This document shows, piece after piece, positions 32,863 through 41,661 of a DNA stretch of 51,938 nucleotides. Under the pieces are notes generated by a model that did no database searches, had not been told where the DNA came from, and saw only the letters and a program-made list of their open reading frames with translations. The DNA is from Emticicia aquatilis (lineage in GTDB: Bacteria; Bacteroidota; Bacteroidia; Cytophagales; Spirosomataceae). Every line of letters starts with the position of its first letter. The stretch's first letter is position 1. The DNA lies in the NCBI RefSeq assembly GCF_014644295.1, contig NZ_BMKK01000021.1, forward strand, positions 1 through 51,938, written 5' to 3'. A program made the translations under genes and the position numbers.

Positions 32863-33004
32863 GTAAATTGGTAAACTGGTGAATTGGTAACTGGAAATTT
32901 CCCTCTAATGGCAAATTCTACGCTTAGTAAATAACCAATTCACCAATAACCGATATACTAATAACTAATTTCCCAATAACTGATATTCCAATAACCAATC
33001 ACCA
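32863..33004. repeat. Inverted array of TTGGT/AACCA repeats between kinase and regulator genes
   Basis: The left part (32863-32904) is a degenerate tandem array of TACTGGT / AATTGGT units. The right part (32931-33004) is the same family in reverse complement (AACCAAT, TCACCAATAACC). The whole forms a loose large inverted repeat, and the array ends one base before the ATG of the response regulator. The same units are found in frame in two rhamnosidase genes. Confidence 0.75.
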
Positions 33005-33005
33005 A

Positions 33006-33746
33006 ATGAAAGCACTTATCATAGATGACGAACGCTTGGCTCGCAATGAACTGCGTCGTTTGTTAGAAAATTTTCCTAAAATCGAGGTAATTGGAGAAGC
33101 TGCCAATGCCGACGAGGCCCTTAATCTGATTGATGAATTATCGCCAGATTTATTATTCTTGGATATTCAGATGCCAGGTAAAAATGGGTTTCAGTTGCTC
33201 GAAGCTATCGAAGGAAAAGTGCCAGAGGTTATCTTTACAACTGCTTATGACGAGTACGCACTCAAGGCATTTGAATTTAACGCCCTCGATTATTTGATGA
33301 AGCCTGTTGATATGCAACGCTTAGCCGAAGCAATTCAGCGTGTTGAAGAAGAGCAAATCCATGAGGTTGAGCGTAAAGAAGGTATTAAACTCTTGGGCGA
33401 AGCCGACCAAGTTTTTGTGAAAGATGGTGAAAAATGCTGGTTCGTAAAATTAGGAAAAGTGCGTTTGTTCGAATCAATGGGGAATTATGTGCGTTTGCAC
33501 TTCGACGACCAAAAACCGATGATTCTAAAGTCGTTAAATAGCCTCGAAGAGCGTCTCGACCCAAAAATATATTTCCGTGCCAATCGCAAGCACATCATTA
33601 ATTTGGCTTGGATTGATAAAATTGAGCCATGGTTTTCGGGCGGACTTTTAGTAACTTTAAAGACAACCGAAAAAGGAACTGCCACCGAAAAAATTGAAAT
33701 TTCTCGCCGCCAAGCAATCAAATTCAAAGATTTGATGTCGTTATAA
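33006..33746 (+). CDS. LytTR-family response regulator
   Basis: A 246-residue two-component regulator. The receiver domain (1-118) has IIDDERLAR, phospho-acceptor Asp53 in LFLDIQMPG, Thr in TTAYDEYA and the conserved LMKPVD. A LytTR DNA-binding domain (about 140-246, VRLFESMGNYVRLHF, FRANRKHIINLAWIDKIEPWF) follows. It is the cognate partner of the upstream LytS-type kinase; targets are not visible here. Confidence 0.94.
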   Translation: MKALIIDDERLARNELRRLLENFPKIEVIGEAANADEALNLIDELSPDLLFLDIQMPGKNGFQLLEAIEGKVPEVIFTTAYDEYALKAFEFNALDYLMKPVDMQRLAEAIQRVEEEQIHEVERKEGIKLLGEADQVFVKDGEKCWFVKLGKVRLFESMGNYVRLHFDDQKPMILKSLNSLEERLDPKIYFRANRKHIINLAWIDKIEPWFSGGLLVTLKTTEKGTATEKIEISRRQAIKFKDLMSL

Positions 33747-33764
33747 TCAATATTTTATCGACGT

Positions 33765-33792
33765 GTAGAGACAGGGCATGCCCTGTCTCTAC
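33765..33792. repeat. 28-bp palindromic repeat, copy 3
   Basis: Perfect palindrome identical to copy 2 inside GH106 (arms GTAGAGACAGGG / CCCTGTCTCTAC around CATG). It lies 18 bases past the stop of the response regulator, where it could serve as a transcript-end hairpin. Confidence 0.9.
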
Positions 33793-33913
33793 CTAATCTC
33801 TCCCCTATCTATTTTTATTTAGCAATAAAATCTAAAAATAGACCCCACCTAACTCGTCTTTTTGTTGTAGATTTTCTTAGATTTGTCCAACTCAACGAAC
33901 ATCGAAGATAACA

Positions 33914-35473
33914 ATGACAGCAAAATCAAATTTAGACAAACTCGAAATTCTTAACCGCAAAAATGAAGAAGCACTTTTGGGTGGAGGCGATAAAAGAATT
34001 GAAGCTCAACATAAAAAAGGAAAACTTACCGCTCGTGAACGCATCGAACTATTGCTCGATGAAGGAACATTTGAAGAAATCGGCAAATTTGTGATGCACC
34101 GCAGCAAAGACTTCGGCTTAGATAAAGAATATTATCTGGGTGATGGTGTGGTGACTGGTTACGGCACAATTACGGGGCGTTTAGTCTATGTTTTTGCTCA
34201 GGATTTTACGATTTTTGGCGGTTCGCTTTCTGAAACTTACGCCGAAAAAATCTGTAAAATCATGGATATGGCTATGAAAAATGGAGCTCCCGTAATTGGA
34301 TTGAATGATTCGGGCGGAGCAAGAATCCAAGAAGGTGTAAACTCGTTGGCTGGCTATGCTGATATTTTTTACAGAAATACGCTTGCATCGGGCGTAATTC
34401 CTCAGATTTCGGCTATCATGGGGCCATGTGCAGGTGGAGCGGTATATTCACCAGCGTTGACCGATTACGTAATGATGGTCGAAAACACTTCGTATATGTT
34501 TGTAACTGGGCCAAACGTAGTAAAAACTGTTACACACGAAGATGTAAGTTCGGAAGAATTGGGCGGTGCAATGACCCACGCTACAAAATCAGGTGTTACG
34601 CACTTCGTATCAGCCAATGAAATTGAGTGTATTAATGATATTAAACGACTCTTCAGTTATATTCCTTCCAACTGCGAAGAGCAACCTCCTTTTGTTGCAT
34701 ATGAATCGAACGGCAACGAAAAACGTCCAGAATTAAACAAATTAATGCCTGAAAACCCTAATCAACCCTACGATATGCGTGAGGTTGTGGAGCAATTGGT
34801 TGACGAAGGTAGTTTCTTTGAAGTACATAAAAACTTTGCTGAAAATATTGTGGTTGGTTTTGCTCGAATCGGTGGGCGTTCTATCGGAATCGTGGGAAAT
34901 CAGCCAGCCGTTATGGCGGGTGTGCTTGACATCAATGCAAGTTTGAAAGGAGCAAGATTTGTGCGTTTCTGTGATTGCTATAATATTCCGCTTTTGGTTC
35001 TGGAAGATGTTCCAGGTTTCTTGCCAGGCACTGACCAAGAATGGAACGGTATCATATCGCACGGAGCCAAACTTCTGTACGCTTTCTGTGAGGCAACTGT
35101 TCCACGTATCACGGTCATTACTCGTAAGGCTTACGGTGGTGCGTATTGCGTAATGAACTCGAAACACATTGGTGCTGATATGAATTATGCTTGGACTTCA
35201 GCCGAAATTGCCGTAATGGGAGCAGCAGGTGCAGCCGAAATTATTTTCAGAAAAGAGATTTCGGAAGCCGAAGATTCAGCGGCAGAATTGAAAAATAAAG
35301 TTGACGAATACACCGATAAATTTGCCAACCCATACAAGGCAGCACACCGTGGCTACATCGACGAAGTAATTAACCCAGCCGACACCCGTGAGAAGCTTTT
35401 AAAGGCATTTAAAATGCTCGAAAACAAAGCAACAAATTTACCTCGCAAAAAACACGGAAATATTCCGTTATGA
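33914..35473 (+). CDS. pccB: Acyl-CoA (propionyl/methylmalonyl) carboxylase beta subunit
   Basis: This 519-residue carboxyltransferase transfers carboxyl from carboxybiotin to propionyl- or acetyl-CoA. The N-terminal [21 protein letters not shown], the first oxyanion segment [42 protein letters not shown], and the C-terminal [25 protein letters not shown] and [10 protein letters not shown] are family hallmarks. Length is standard. The alpha (biotin carboxylase) and carrier subunits are not in the window. A possible -7 box (TAGATTTG) is at 33878-33885. A bidirectional terminator separates it from the convergent helicase gene. Confidence 0.94.
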   Translation: MTAKSNLDKLEILNRKNEEALLGGGDKRIEAQHKKGKLTARERIELLLDEGTFEEIGKFVMHRSKDFGLDKEYYLGDGVVTGYGTITGRLVYVFAQDFTIFGGSLSETYAEKICKIMDMAMKNGAPVIGLNDSGGARIQEGVNSLAGYADIFYRNTLASGVIPQISAIMGPCAGGAVYSPALTDYVMMVENTSYMFVTGPNVVKTVTHEDVSSEELGGAMTHATKSGVTHFVSANEIECINDIKRLFSYIPSNCEEQPPFVAYESNGNEKRPELNKLMPENPNQPYDMREVVEQLVDEGSFFEVHKNFAENIVVGFARIGGRSIGIVGNQPAVMAGVLDINASLKGARFVRFCDCYNIPLLVLEDVPGFLPGTDQEWNGIISHGAKLLYAFCEATVPRITVITRKAYGGAYCVMNSKHIGADMNYAWTSAEIAVMGAAGAAEIIFRKEISEAEDSAAELKNKVDEYTDKFANPYKAAHRGYIDEVINPADTREKLLKAFKMLENKATNLPRKKHGNIPL

Positions 35474-35482
35474 TACACTTCT

Positions 35483-35520
35483 TACCACGAATACAGCTAA
35501 TGATTAGTGTATTCGTGGTA
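35483..35520. terminator. Bidirectional terminator between convergent genes
   Basis: Perfect 12-bp stem TACCACGAATAC / GTATTCGTGGTA with an inner CTAAT/ATTAG extension, 10 bases past the carboxylase stop and 10 before the stop of the opposing helicase gene; T-rich on the plus-strand side. Confidence 0.85.
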
Positions 35521-35530
35521 ATTTTACTAT

Positions 35531-38500
35531 TTACGCCACTCTCACGACCTCACTTGTTTCTAAGTACACCAACATCATCTCAATATTTTCGTAGCCCATT
35601 TGGCGGTAAAGTTTGCCGTAATTTCGTACTTGGCGAGCGTTTTTCTCGTGTTTATTTTGGTCTTTGCTTGTGCCAGTTTTATAATCAATTATATGCACAA
35701 TTCCATCTTTCATTACAACTCGGTCAGGGCATTGGGCATCTACACCATTGAGTAAGATTTCTCGCTGATTATCAACCTGTAAGCCTTCTTCAAAAAGAGA
35801 TTTAAGCTCAGGTAAACTGATTATTCTCTCAACCGACTCGATGATTTCATCACTCTCTTTCGGACTCACAACTCCCTCAAATTCAAGCAATTGAATGGCT
35901 CTTGGTATATCTTTTCGAGTTTTTATTTTCACAAATGCTTCGTGCAATTTATTTACTCGGTCTTTGGTTTTATCGAGGGTTTCGGGGTCAAAGATTTTCT
36001 CTGAAATACGACGCAAACGAAGTTTATCACTGCGGTCTTCGCTCACTACTTTGGGTAGAAAAATAATATCTCGCTCTTCGGGAGCAGGCTGTTCTTTTTT
36101 AATGAAATGTCCTTGACTTACTTCGTAAACGCTTTGCTCGGGTTTATAAAGTTCGGCCGCCGCCAAAAAACCATACATCAAATCGCCTACGCCTTGAATC
36201 TTTTGATGGTAGTTTTTGCCCGAAAGCACAAAAAGTTTATCGACCGCTCTCGTAAATGCCACATAAAGCATATTGAGGTTTTCAAGGAAAATGGCTTCTA
36301 ATTCAGATGCGTATTGACCACCCAAATCAGTCATTTCGAGCATCGCATTTATTTTTATTGGTGCTGATTGAAGTTTAGCTACCTCACCATCCTTTTCGCA
36401 CATAAACTCCTCATAATCAACTATGTCTAAGTCAGCCCAAAGTTCAGAATAATGATTCGGGCGAACATCCCAATGAGCATAAGGAATAATCACGATTGGG
36501 TATTCAAGACCTTTAGAACGGTGGATAGTAGTGATAGTAATGGCATCTTGCTCAGACGGAGACTTGACCGAAAGTGCCGAGCTGTCCTTTTTCTCATCCC
36601 AAAATTTCAAGAAATCTTGCAAGTGATTACTTTCTTTTAGGCTGTAATTCAGCACCACATCTAAGAATCGGAAAAGGTACGATTTGCGGTCGGTTCGCTC
36701 AAATAACTGAAAAACGTGAATGATTTTTTCGGCGAGTTCGTAAATACCCGCTTTATTAAGATTAATGGAGTCGAGTGTGAAACCGTGCTGAGCAAAAAGT
36801 AAATAAAAATCTGCGATTTGTGGAGTATCCACAGCTTCAGAAATTAAATCATTTGCTTTATTATCAGGTATTTGTCCGAGAATGGTCTGATAAAATAAAT
36901 AGGCCACCTCAGATTTTGCCAAGCGATTATCGGGCTGATTAACTACCCGCATAAATGCTACTAAAAGTCGAACAATAGCTGAATTTTTGAGTAAAAGCGA
37001 GTCACGAGAAATGATATTATAATTGGCCTCAGTCAAGAAATTGGCAATTTCGGCCGATTCCTTATTTTTTCTGCACAATATCGCTATATCTCCCATCGAA
37101 TAGCCTTCGGCCAGCACTTTCTCAATCAACTCTACCGTTCGGCCCAGCATTAAGTCTTCGTCTTTTACATAATCCAAAAACTCAATCTGTACGTGTCCAC
37201 CCATTTTGGCATTTTCAGGAATCACCTGTACAAAATCAGCATAGACTTCGGGTAAAAACTTATAAATCTGTCCATAATCGCCCAAAACGGTCTCAAAAAA
37301 GCGGTTATTAAACTCTATTATCTCTCTACTACTACGATAATTTGTAGTCAAATTTTTAGATTCGATATACTCCGAAATGGTTAGAAACTGCTCAATCTGA
37401 AAGTCTTGAATGAGTGGATTATTCATCAATCGCTCAACTTTTTTATTGAACAGATGCACAATCAACTCCATTTTTCCACCACGCCAACGGTAAATTGCCT
37501 GTTTGGCATCACCTACAATGAGGTTAAAGTGATTGTTGGCCAACGAGTTTTCAATGAGCGGCAGTAAGTTATAAAACTGCATATCAGAAGTATCCTGAAA
37601 CTCATCTACGAGTAGGTGATTATAACGCTCGCCGATGCGTTCATAAATAAACGGCACAGGTTCTGATAAGATGATTTTCAGAATCTTACGATTAAATTCC
37701 GATATATAAACTTGGTTTTTGTCTTCCAGTACTTCGTCGAATTCTTTCTTTATTTTTTTCAATAAAGACAACTTCCGCAGGTTAGGCTTAAGTAGAGTAA
37801 AAAGCGTATATTTTGCTAAATGCTCAGCCCTAAAATCTTGCATTTCATTGAAAATCGCCGTCAAATCTTCTTTGATAGAATCAATGGCAACTTTGATTGG
37901 AGTCGGTGCTTTTGCTCCGTACCATTTATCTTCATTGATGGCAGCCCAATGATATGAGTTGGGAGATTTATCTTTTTTTCGGAAATATTCATCTTCAAAA
38001 TCTTCTCGCATATTATAAAAATACCCACCGATACCTTTATTTTTTTGCGTAAAATCGTCAACGCTAAGGCCTTGATTTTCAATATATTGAATCGCTCTTT
38101 CGGCTAAAGCAGTTATTGTTTCTTCAAACCATTTCAGGTAAGAATAAATATTATTTGAAATTGACCAAAAATCTTTTGAGTCAAGGTTGTCGAGTTTTAT
38201 TAAAGAAGAATAAAACTGGTCGTTGATGAGGTGATTTCCAAATTTAGCCAGTTCTTCGGTTACGAAATTCCAAGTTTTACCATCACTTACTTTTTCTTCG
38301 ATGAAACGCTCCAAAATACGAGTTACATCTTGGTACTCGTCAACGCCCGCTTTTTCAATCAGACGTTCTACGGCTTCAGTCATCACCGTGTTTGAGTCAA
38401 GCACGATTTCGTAATTATAAGGCAAACCCAAATCTTCGGTGAACGCATTTACAAGTTGATTGACGAAACTATCAATCGTTTTTACGGCAAAATCTGAGTA

Positions 38501-38821
38501 TTCTTGAATAATGTGGCTAAATACTGCACCTGCTCGTTGTTGGATAATATCGTCGGGCAGTCGAAGGTCATCAGCTATCATTCTAAACATTCCCCAGAAC
38601 TTCGATTTTTCGTTAAAACCCTTTAAATCAGCTATTTCCTTCAAAGCAGCCAAGATACGCTCCTTCATTTCTGAAGCAGCATCGTTGGTAAAAGTAATAG
38701 CCAAAATACGCTTGTAGTAATATGATTTATCGCTACCAAGAGCCAATTTTAGATACTCCTTTGTGAGTGTAAATGTCTTACCTGAACCTGCCGACGAACT
38801 ATATACGTTAAATTTTGACAT
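35531..38821 (-). CDS. UvrD/RecB-like helicase-nuclease (AddA-like)
   Basis: A 1,096-residue ATP-dependent DNA helicase-exonuclease. The Walker A region is SSAGSGKTFTL (about 9-19), motif II LLVDEFQDTSDMQFY, motif III GDAKQAIYRWRGG, motif V TTIHRSKGLEYPIVIIP and motif VI LYVAFTRAVDKLFVL. The C-terminal PD-(D/E)XK nuclease has DRVVMKDGIVHIIDYKTG. The order and size match AddA of the AddAB double-strand break repair complex as found in Bacteroidota. No AddB gene is in the window. The start at 38821 lies 15 bases after the stop of a membrane-protein gene, suggesting co-transcription. Confidence 0.92.
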   Translation of the reverse strand: MSKFNVYSSSAGSGKTFTLTKEYLKLALGSDKSYYYKRILAITFTNDAASEMKERILAALKEIADLKGFNEKSKFWGMFRMIADDLRLPDDIIQQRAGAVFSHIIQEYSDFAVKTIDSFVNQLVNAFTEDLGLPYNYEIVLDSNTVMTEAVERLIEKAGVDEYQDVTRILERFIEEKVSDGKTWNFVTEELAKFGNHLINDQFYSSLIKLDNLDSKDFWSISNNIYSYLKWFEETITALAERAIQYIENQGLSVDDFTQKNKGIGGYFYNMREDFEDEYFRKKDKSPNSYHWAAINEDKWYGAKAPTPIKVAIDSIKEDLTAIFNEMQDFRAEHLAKYTLFTLLKPNLRKLSLLKKIKKEFDEVLEDKNQVYISEFNRKILKIILSEPVPFIYERIGERYNHLLVDEFQDTSDMQFYNLLPLIENSLANNHFNLIVGDAKQAIYRWRGGKMELIVHLFNKKVERLMNNPLIQDFQIEQFLTISEYIESKNLTTNYRSSREIIEFNNRFFETVLGDYGQIYKFLPEVYADFVQVIPENAKMGGHVQIEFLDYVKDEDLMLGRTVELIEKVLAEGYSMGDIAILCRKNKESAEIANFLTEANYNIISRDSLLLKNSAIVRLLVAFMRVVNQPDNRLAKSEVAYLFYQTILGQIPDNKANDLISEAVDTPQIADFYLLFAQHGFTLDSINLNKAGIYELAEKIIHVFQLFERTDRKSYLFRFLDVVLNYSLKESNHLQDFLKFWDEKKDSSALSVKSPSEQDAITITTIHRSKGLEYPIVIIPYAHWDVRPNHYSELWADLDIVDYEEFMCEKDGEVAKLQSAPIKINAMLEMTDLGGQYASELEAIFLENLNMLYVAFTRAVDKLFVLSGKNYHQKIQGVGDLMYGFLAAAELYKPEQSVYEVSQGHFIKKEQPAPEERDIIFLPKVVSEDRSDKLRLRRISEKIFDPETLDKTKDRVNKLHEAFVKIKTRKDIPRAIQLLEFEGVVSPKESDEIIESVERIISLPELKSLFEEGLQVDNQREILLNGVDAQCPDRVVMKDGIVHIIDYKTGTSKDQNKHEKNARQVRNYGKLYRQMGYENIEMMLVYLETSEVVRVA

Positions 38822-38836
38822 TCTTAGTTTTTTATC

Positions 38837-39541
38837 TTAAACCTTATCTGTTTTTACTTCAAAATCAGTAATACCATAAATCAGCATACACTTTGAAGCT
38901 ACCGTGATTGTTCTGATTACAGGATAGGCCCACAAAAGTTTCTGCAAGAAAGTATGATACGCATTCATGATATTGGCAATAACCAATAATGATAATGCTA
39001 AGATAATATAAAGTTTCCGTTCTTCGCTAACAGGAAGAAAAACGGCTACGATTCCAGTATAAGAGAATATCAACACATACAAAAACACAAGGATAGTATA
39101 AATGCCAGTGAGAGTCTGGTACAAGCTAAAGAAATAAAACAGCAGAGGAAACAAAAAGAAAGCAGGCGAGATTTTATTCAATGTTTTTTCGGTATCTCTT
39201 ATATTAACTCTTGCTCCTAAATTGTGAAAGTAGTAAATCCAAATACCAAAAATAATTCCGTTGATGATGATGTTAATAATAATTGCGGTTCGCTCAAGCA
39301 TTAAGTAGGAAGTCAGAGAAACAATGATGGGAAGAATGATACTGATAAGAAATAATAGCTGCTTTCGCCCAAAATTCATTTTCTGTAACTGATAATACCA
39401 TAAGCCCATCAAAAGCCACGAAGCAATCCGAAAGTTATTACTCCAAAAATCGGCAAATTCTTTATTGGTCTGGTCATGAACAAAGCATTCTCCCAATAGT
39501 ACAATCAATATTATACCAATAAATAAGAAGTTTATTCTCAT
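38837..39541 (-). CDS. Multi-spanning membrane protein, possibly YhhN-like
   Basis: A 234-residue integral membrane protein with about seven or eight hydrophobic helices (MRINFLFIGIILIVLL at the start; repeated ILVFLYVLIFSYTGIV-type segments). The size and the short loops resemble YhhN-family (lysoplasmalogenase-like) proteins, but no catalytic motif is clear. The start at 39541 is chosen because the frame further upstream runs through a terminator hairpin (39588-39624). It is followed by the AddA-like gene at 15 bases. Confidence 0.75.
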   Translation of the reverse strand: MRINFLFIGIILIVLLGECFVHDQTNKEFADFWSNNFRIASWLLMGLWYYQLQKMNFGRKQLLFLISIILPIIVSLTSYLMLERTAIIINIIINGIIFGIWIYYFHNLGARVNIRDTEKTLNKISPAFFLFPLLFYFFSLYQTLTGIYTILVFLYVLIFSYTGIVAVFLPVSEERKLYIILALSLLVIANIMNAYHTFLQKLLWAYPVIRTITVASKCMLIYGITDFEVKTDKV

Positions 39542-39587
39542 AATAGGGTAAGTTGAGGATTTTTCATTACATAGGTTTATAGATAGA

Positions 39588-39624
39588 AGGAGTACTTCGG
39601 CCACGTATTGTGCGAAATACTCCT
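39588..39624 (-). terminator. Terminator of the dehydratase gene
   Basis: Arms AGGAGTACTTCG and CGAAATACTCCT (one mismatch) around a 13-base loop, 26 bases past the stop codon of the IlvD/Edd-family gene. No long T-run follows, so it may be an RNA-stabilising hairpin or weak terminator. Confidence 0.55.
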
Positions 39625-39650
39625 ACTTATTTTCGTCGTTAAGTCCAGCA

Positions 39651-41378
39651 TTAATGTGACTCTCTTTTTACTTCGTGTCCTGATTTCCCAACCAAGAAAT
39701 CTAAGTCAGCACCTTTATCAGCTTGCATAACTGTATTGATATATAGCTGTGTATAGCCACGGTCGTAGCCTAAGTCAATCGGCGTCCAGTTTTTACGGCG
39801 TTCGGCCAGTTCTTCATCCGAAACGTGTAAATGAATCTTGCGATTTGGTACATCAACTTCAATCTCATCACCGTTTTGTACTAATCCGAGTGTACCACCA
39901 ACTGCCGACTCTGGTGATGCGTGAAGAAATACAGTTCCGTAGGCTGTTCCACTCATACGAGCATCCGAAATACGCACCATATCCGTAATTCCTTTTTCAA
40001 GTAATTTCTTAGGTAATTGCATGTTTCCAACTTCAGGCATTCCAGGGTAGCCTTTTGGGCCTACATTTTTAAGTACCATTACCGAAGTTTCGTCGATTTC
40101 GAGATTTGGGTCGTCGATACGAGCGTGATAGTCTTCGATTGTCTCAAAAACTACTGCTTTACCACGGTGCTGCATCAAGTGCGGTGAAGCAGCCGAAGGC
40201 TTGATTACTGCTCCATTTTCGCATAGGTTTCCTTTTACTACCGCAATTCCACCTTCACGTAAAATTGGGTTTTCGGATGTTGCAATTACATCTTCATTCC
40301 AAATTTTAGCTCCTTTTGAATTTTCTACTAAGCTCTTACCATTTACAGTAATAGCATCTCGGTGAAGGTGTTTTTCCATCTCCTTGATAACCGCAGGAAG
40401 ACCGCCCGCATAGTAGAAATCTTCCATTAAATATTTGCCAGAAGGCATCAAATTTAACAAAAATGGCATTTTACTACCAATTTTATCAAAATCTTCAAGA
40501 TTTACATCAACTCCGATGCGTCCTGCAATCGCCAGCAAGTGTAGCACTAAATTGGTAGAACCACCCACCGCAGCATTCATCATGATTGCATTTTCGAAGG
40601 CTTCACGAGTAAGAACTTTAGAAAGCGACAGATTTTCTCTGACCATTTCTACGGCACGCATGCCTGACATGTGAGCCAATACTTTTTTGCGAGAATCGGC
40701 CGCTGGAATGGCTGATGCCCCCGGTAGTGTAAGTCCTAAAGATTCAACCATAACTGCCATCGTAGAGGCAGTTCCCATCGTAGAGCAGTGCCCTATGCTT
40801 CGGCTCATGCACGACTCCGCTTCTTCAAATTCTTCGGGAGTCATTTTACCAGTTTTCAAATCGTCAGCAAAACGCCAAACGTCAGTACCCGAACCAATGG
40901 CTTTTCCTTGAAAACGACCATTGAGCATTGGTCCTCCTGGTACAACAATCGTTGGGAGGTCACAACTGGCTGCCCCCATCACAAGTGAAGGAGTTGTTTT
41001 ATCGCAACCCGTGAGCAACACAATGGCATCGAATGGATTTCCTCTGATACTTTCTTCAACGGTCATAGCGGCCAAATTTCGATAAAGCATAGCGGTTGGG
41101 CGAATGATAGTTTCGCCAAGCGACATCACAGGGAACTCCAAAGGGAAACCACCTGCTTCATAAACTCCATTTTTTACCACTTGAGCTAATTCTCTGAAGT
41201 GTCCATTGCAGGGCGTAACCTCAGACCATGTATTACAGATTCCGATAACCGGTTTTCCTTTAAACTGATGTGCAGGATAGCCTTGATTCTTTATCCAACT
41301 GCGGTAGATAAATCCATCTTTTCCTTCTTTTCCAAACCAATCTTGGCTACGTAAATTTTCATTTTCTTTGTTAGGCAT
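39651..41378 (-). CDS. IlvD/Edd-family sugar-acid dehydratase (arabinonate/xylonate type)
   Basis: A 575-residue Fe-S dehydratase. Cluster cysteines lie in ICNTWSEVTPCN, LTGCDKTTPSLVMGA and IGHCSTMGTAS; C-terminal MPEVGNMQLP and RISDARMSGTAYGTV complete the signature. The segment FIYRSWIKNQGYPAHQFKGKP near the N-terminus and the substitution pattern resemble L-arabinonate/D-xylonate dehydratases rather than IlvD of valine synthesis, and no ilv genes are nearby. It would convert an aldonate to a 2-keto-3-deoxy acid in an oxidative sugar route. The start at 41378 (MPNKENEN) is preferred; 41405 is an alternative. Confidence 0.85.
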   Translation of the reverse strand: MPNKENENLRSQDWFGKEGKDGFIYRSWIKNQGYPAHQFKGKPVIGICNTWSEVTPCNGHFRELAQVVKNGVYEAGGFPLEFPVMSLGETIIRPTAMLYRNLAAMTVEESIRGNPFDAIVLLTGCDKTTPSLVMGAASCDLPTIVVPGGPMLNGRFQGKAIGSGTDVWRFADDLKTGKMTPEEFEEAESCMSRSIGHCSTMGTASTMAVMVESLGLTLPGASAIPAADSRKKVLAHMSGMRAVEMVRENLSLSKVLTREAFENAIMMNAAVGGSTNLVLHLLAIAGRIGVDVNLEDFDKIGSKMPFLLNLMPSGKYLMEDFYYAGGLPAVIKEMEKHLHRDAITVNGKSLVENSKGAKIWNEDVIATSENPILREGGIAVVKGNLCENGAVIKPSAASPHLMQHRGKAVVFETIEDYHARIDDPNLEIDETSVMVLKNVGPKGYPGMPEVGNMQLPKKLLEKGITDMVRISDARMSGTAYGTVFLHASPESAVGGTLGLVQNGDEIEVDVPNRKIHLHVSDEELAERRKNWTPIDLGYDRGYTQLYINTVMQADKGADLDFLVGKSGHEVKRESH

Positions 41379-41585
41379 AATTTGTATTACAGTTTTGTTT
41401 GTCAAATCATATTGACAGAGGTCGATAGATATAATTTATTATTGAGATATTTAAAGATAGCTTTTAAAGTTATTAATTGATAATCAATTCTTTATAAAGT
41501 ACAATTACTTATTTTTAGGTATCATTTTTGTAAGACTTAATTATGAATTTCAATAAAAAGGTAAGAAAATTCTACCAAAAATCCG

Positions 41586-41593
41586 TACTTTTG
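41586..41593 (+). promoter_or_regulatory. -7 box of the DUF937-OmpA gene
   Basis: TACTTTTG matches TAnnTTTG, 68 bases upstream of the ATG at 41662. No -33 TTG occurs at usual spacing. The rest of the 283-base divergent gap holds no other signal I can name. Confidence 0.35.
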
Positions 41594-41661
41594 TGTTGTT
41601 TTGCACCAAATTATAAATTTTGCAGGAAACAATTGCCAATTATTTAAATAAAAATAAACTT

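Noticed and set aside
39651-41378. IlvD of branched-chain amino-acid synthesis
   Set aside because: The N-terminal region (RSWIKNQGYP, NTWSEVTPCN) looks like aldonate dehydratases, and no other ilv or leu gene is near. Not fully excluded without a tree.
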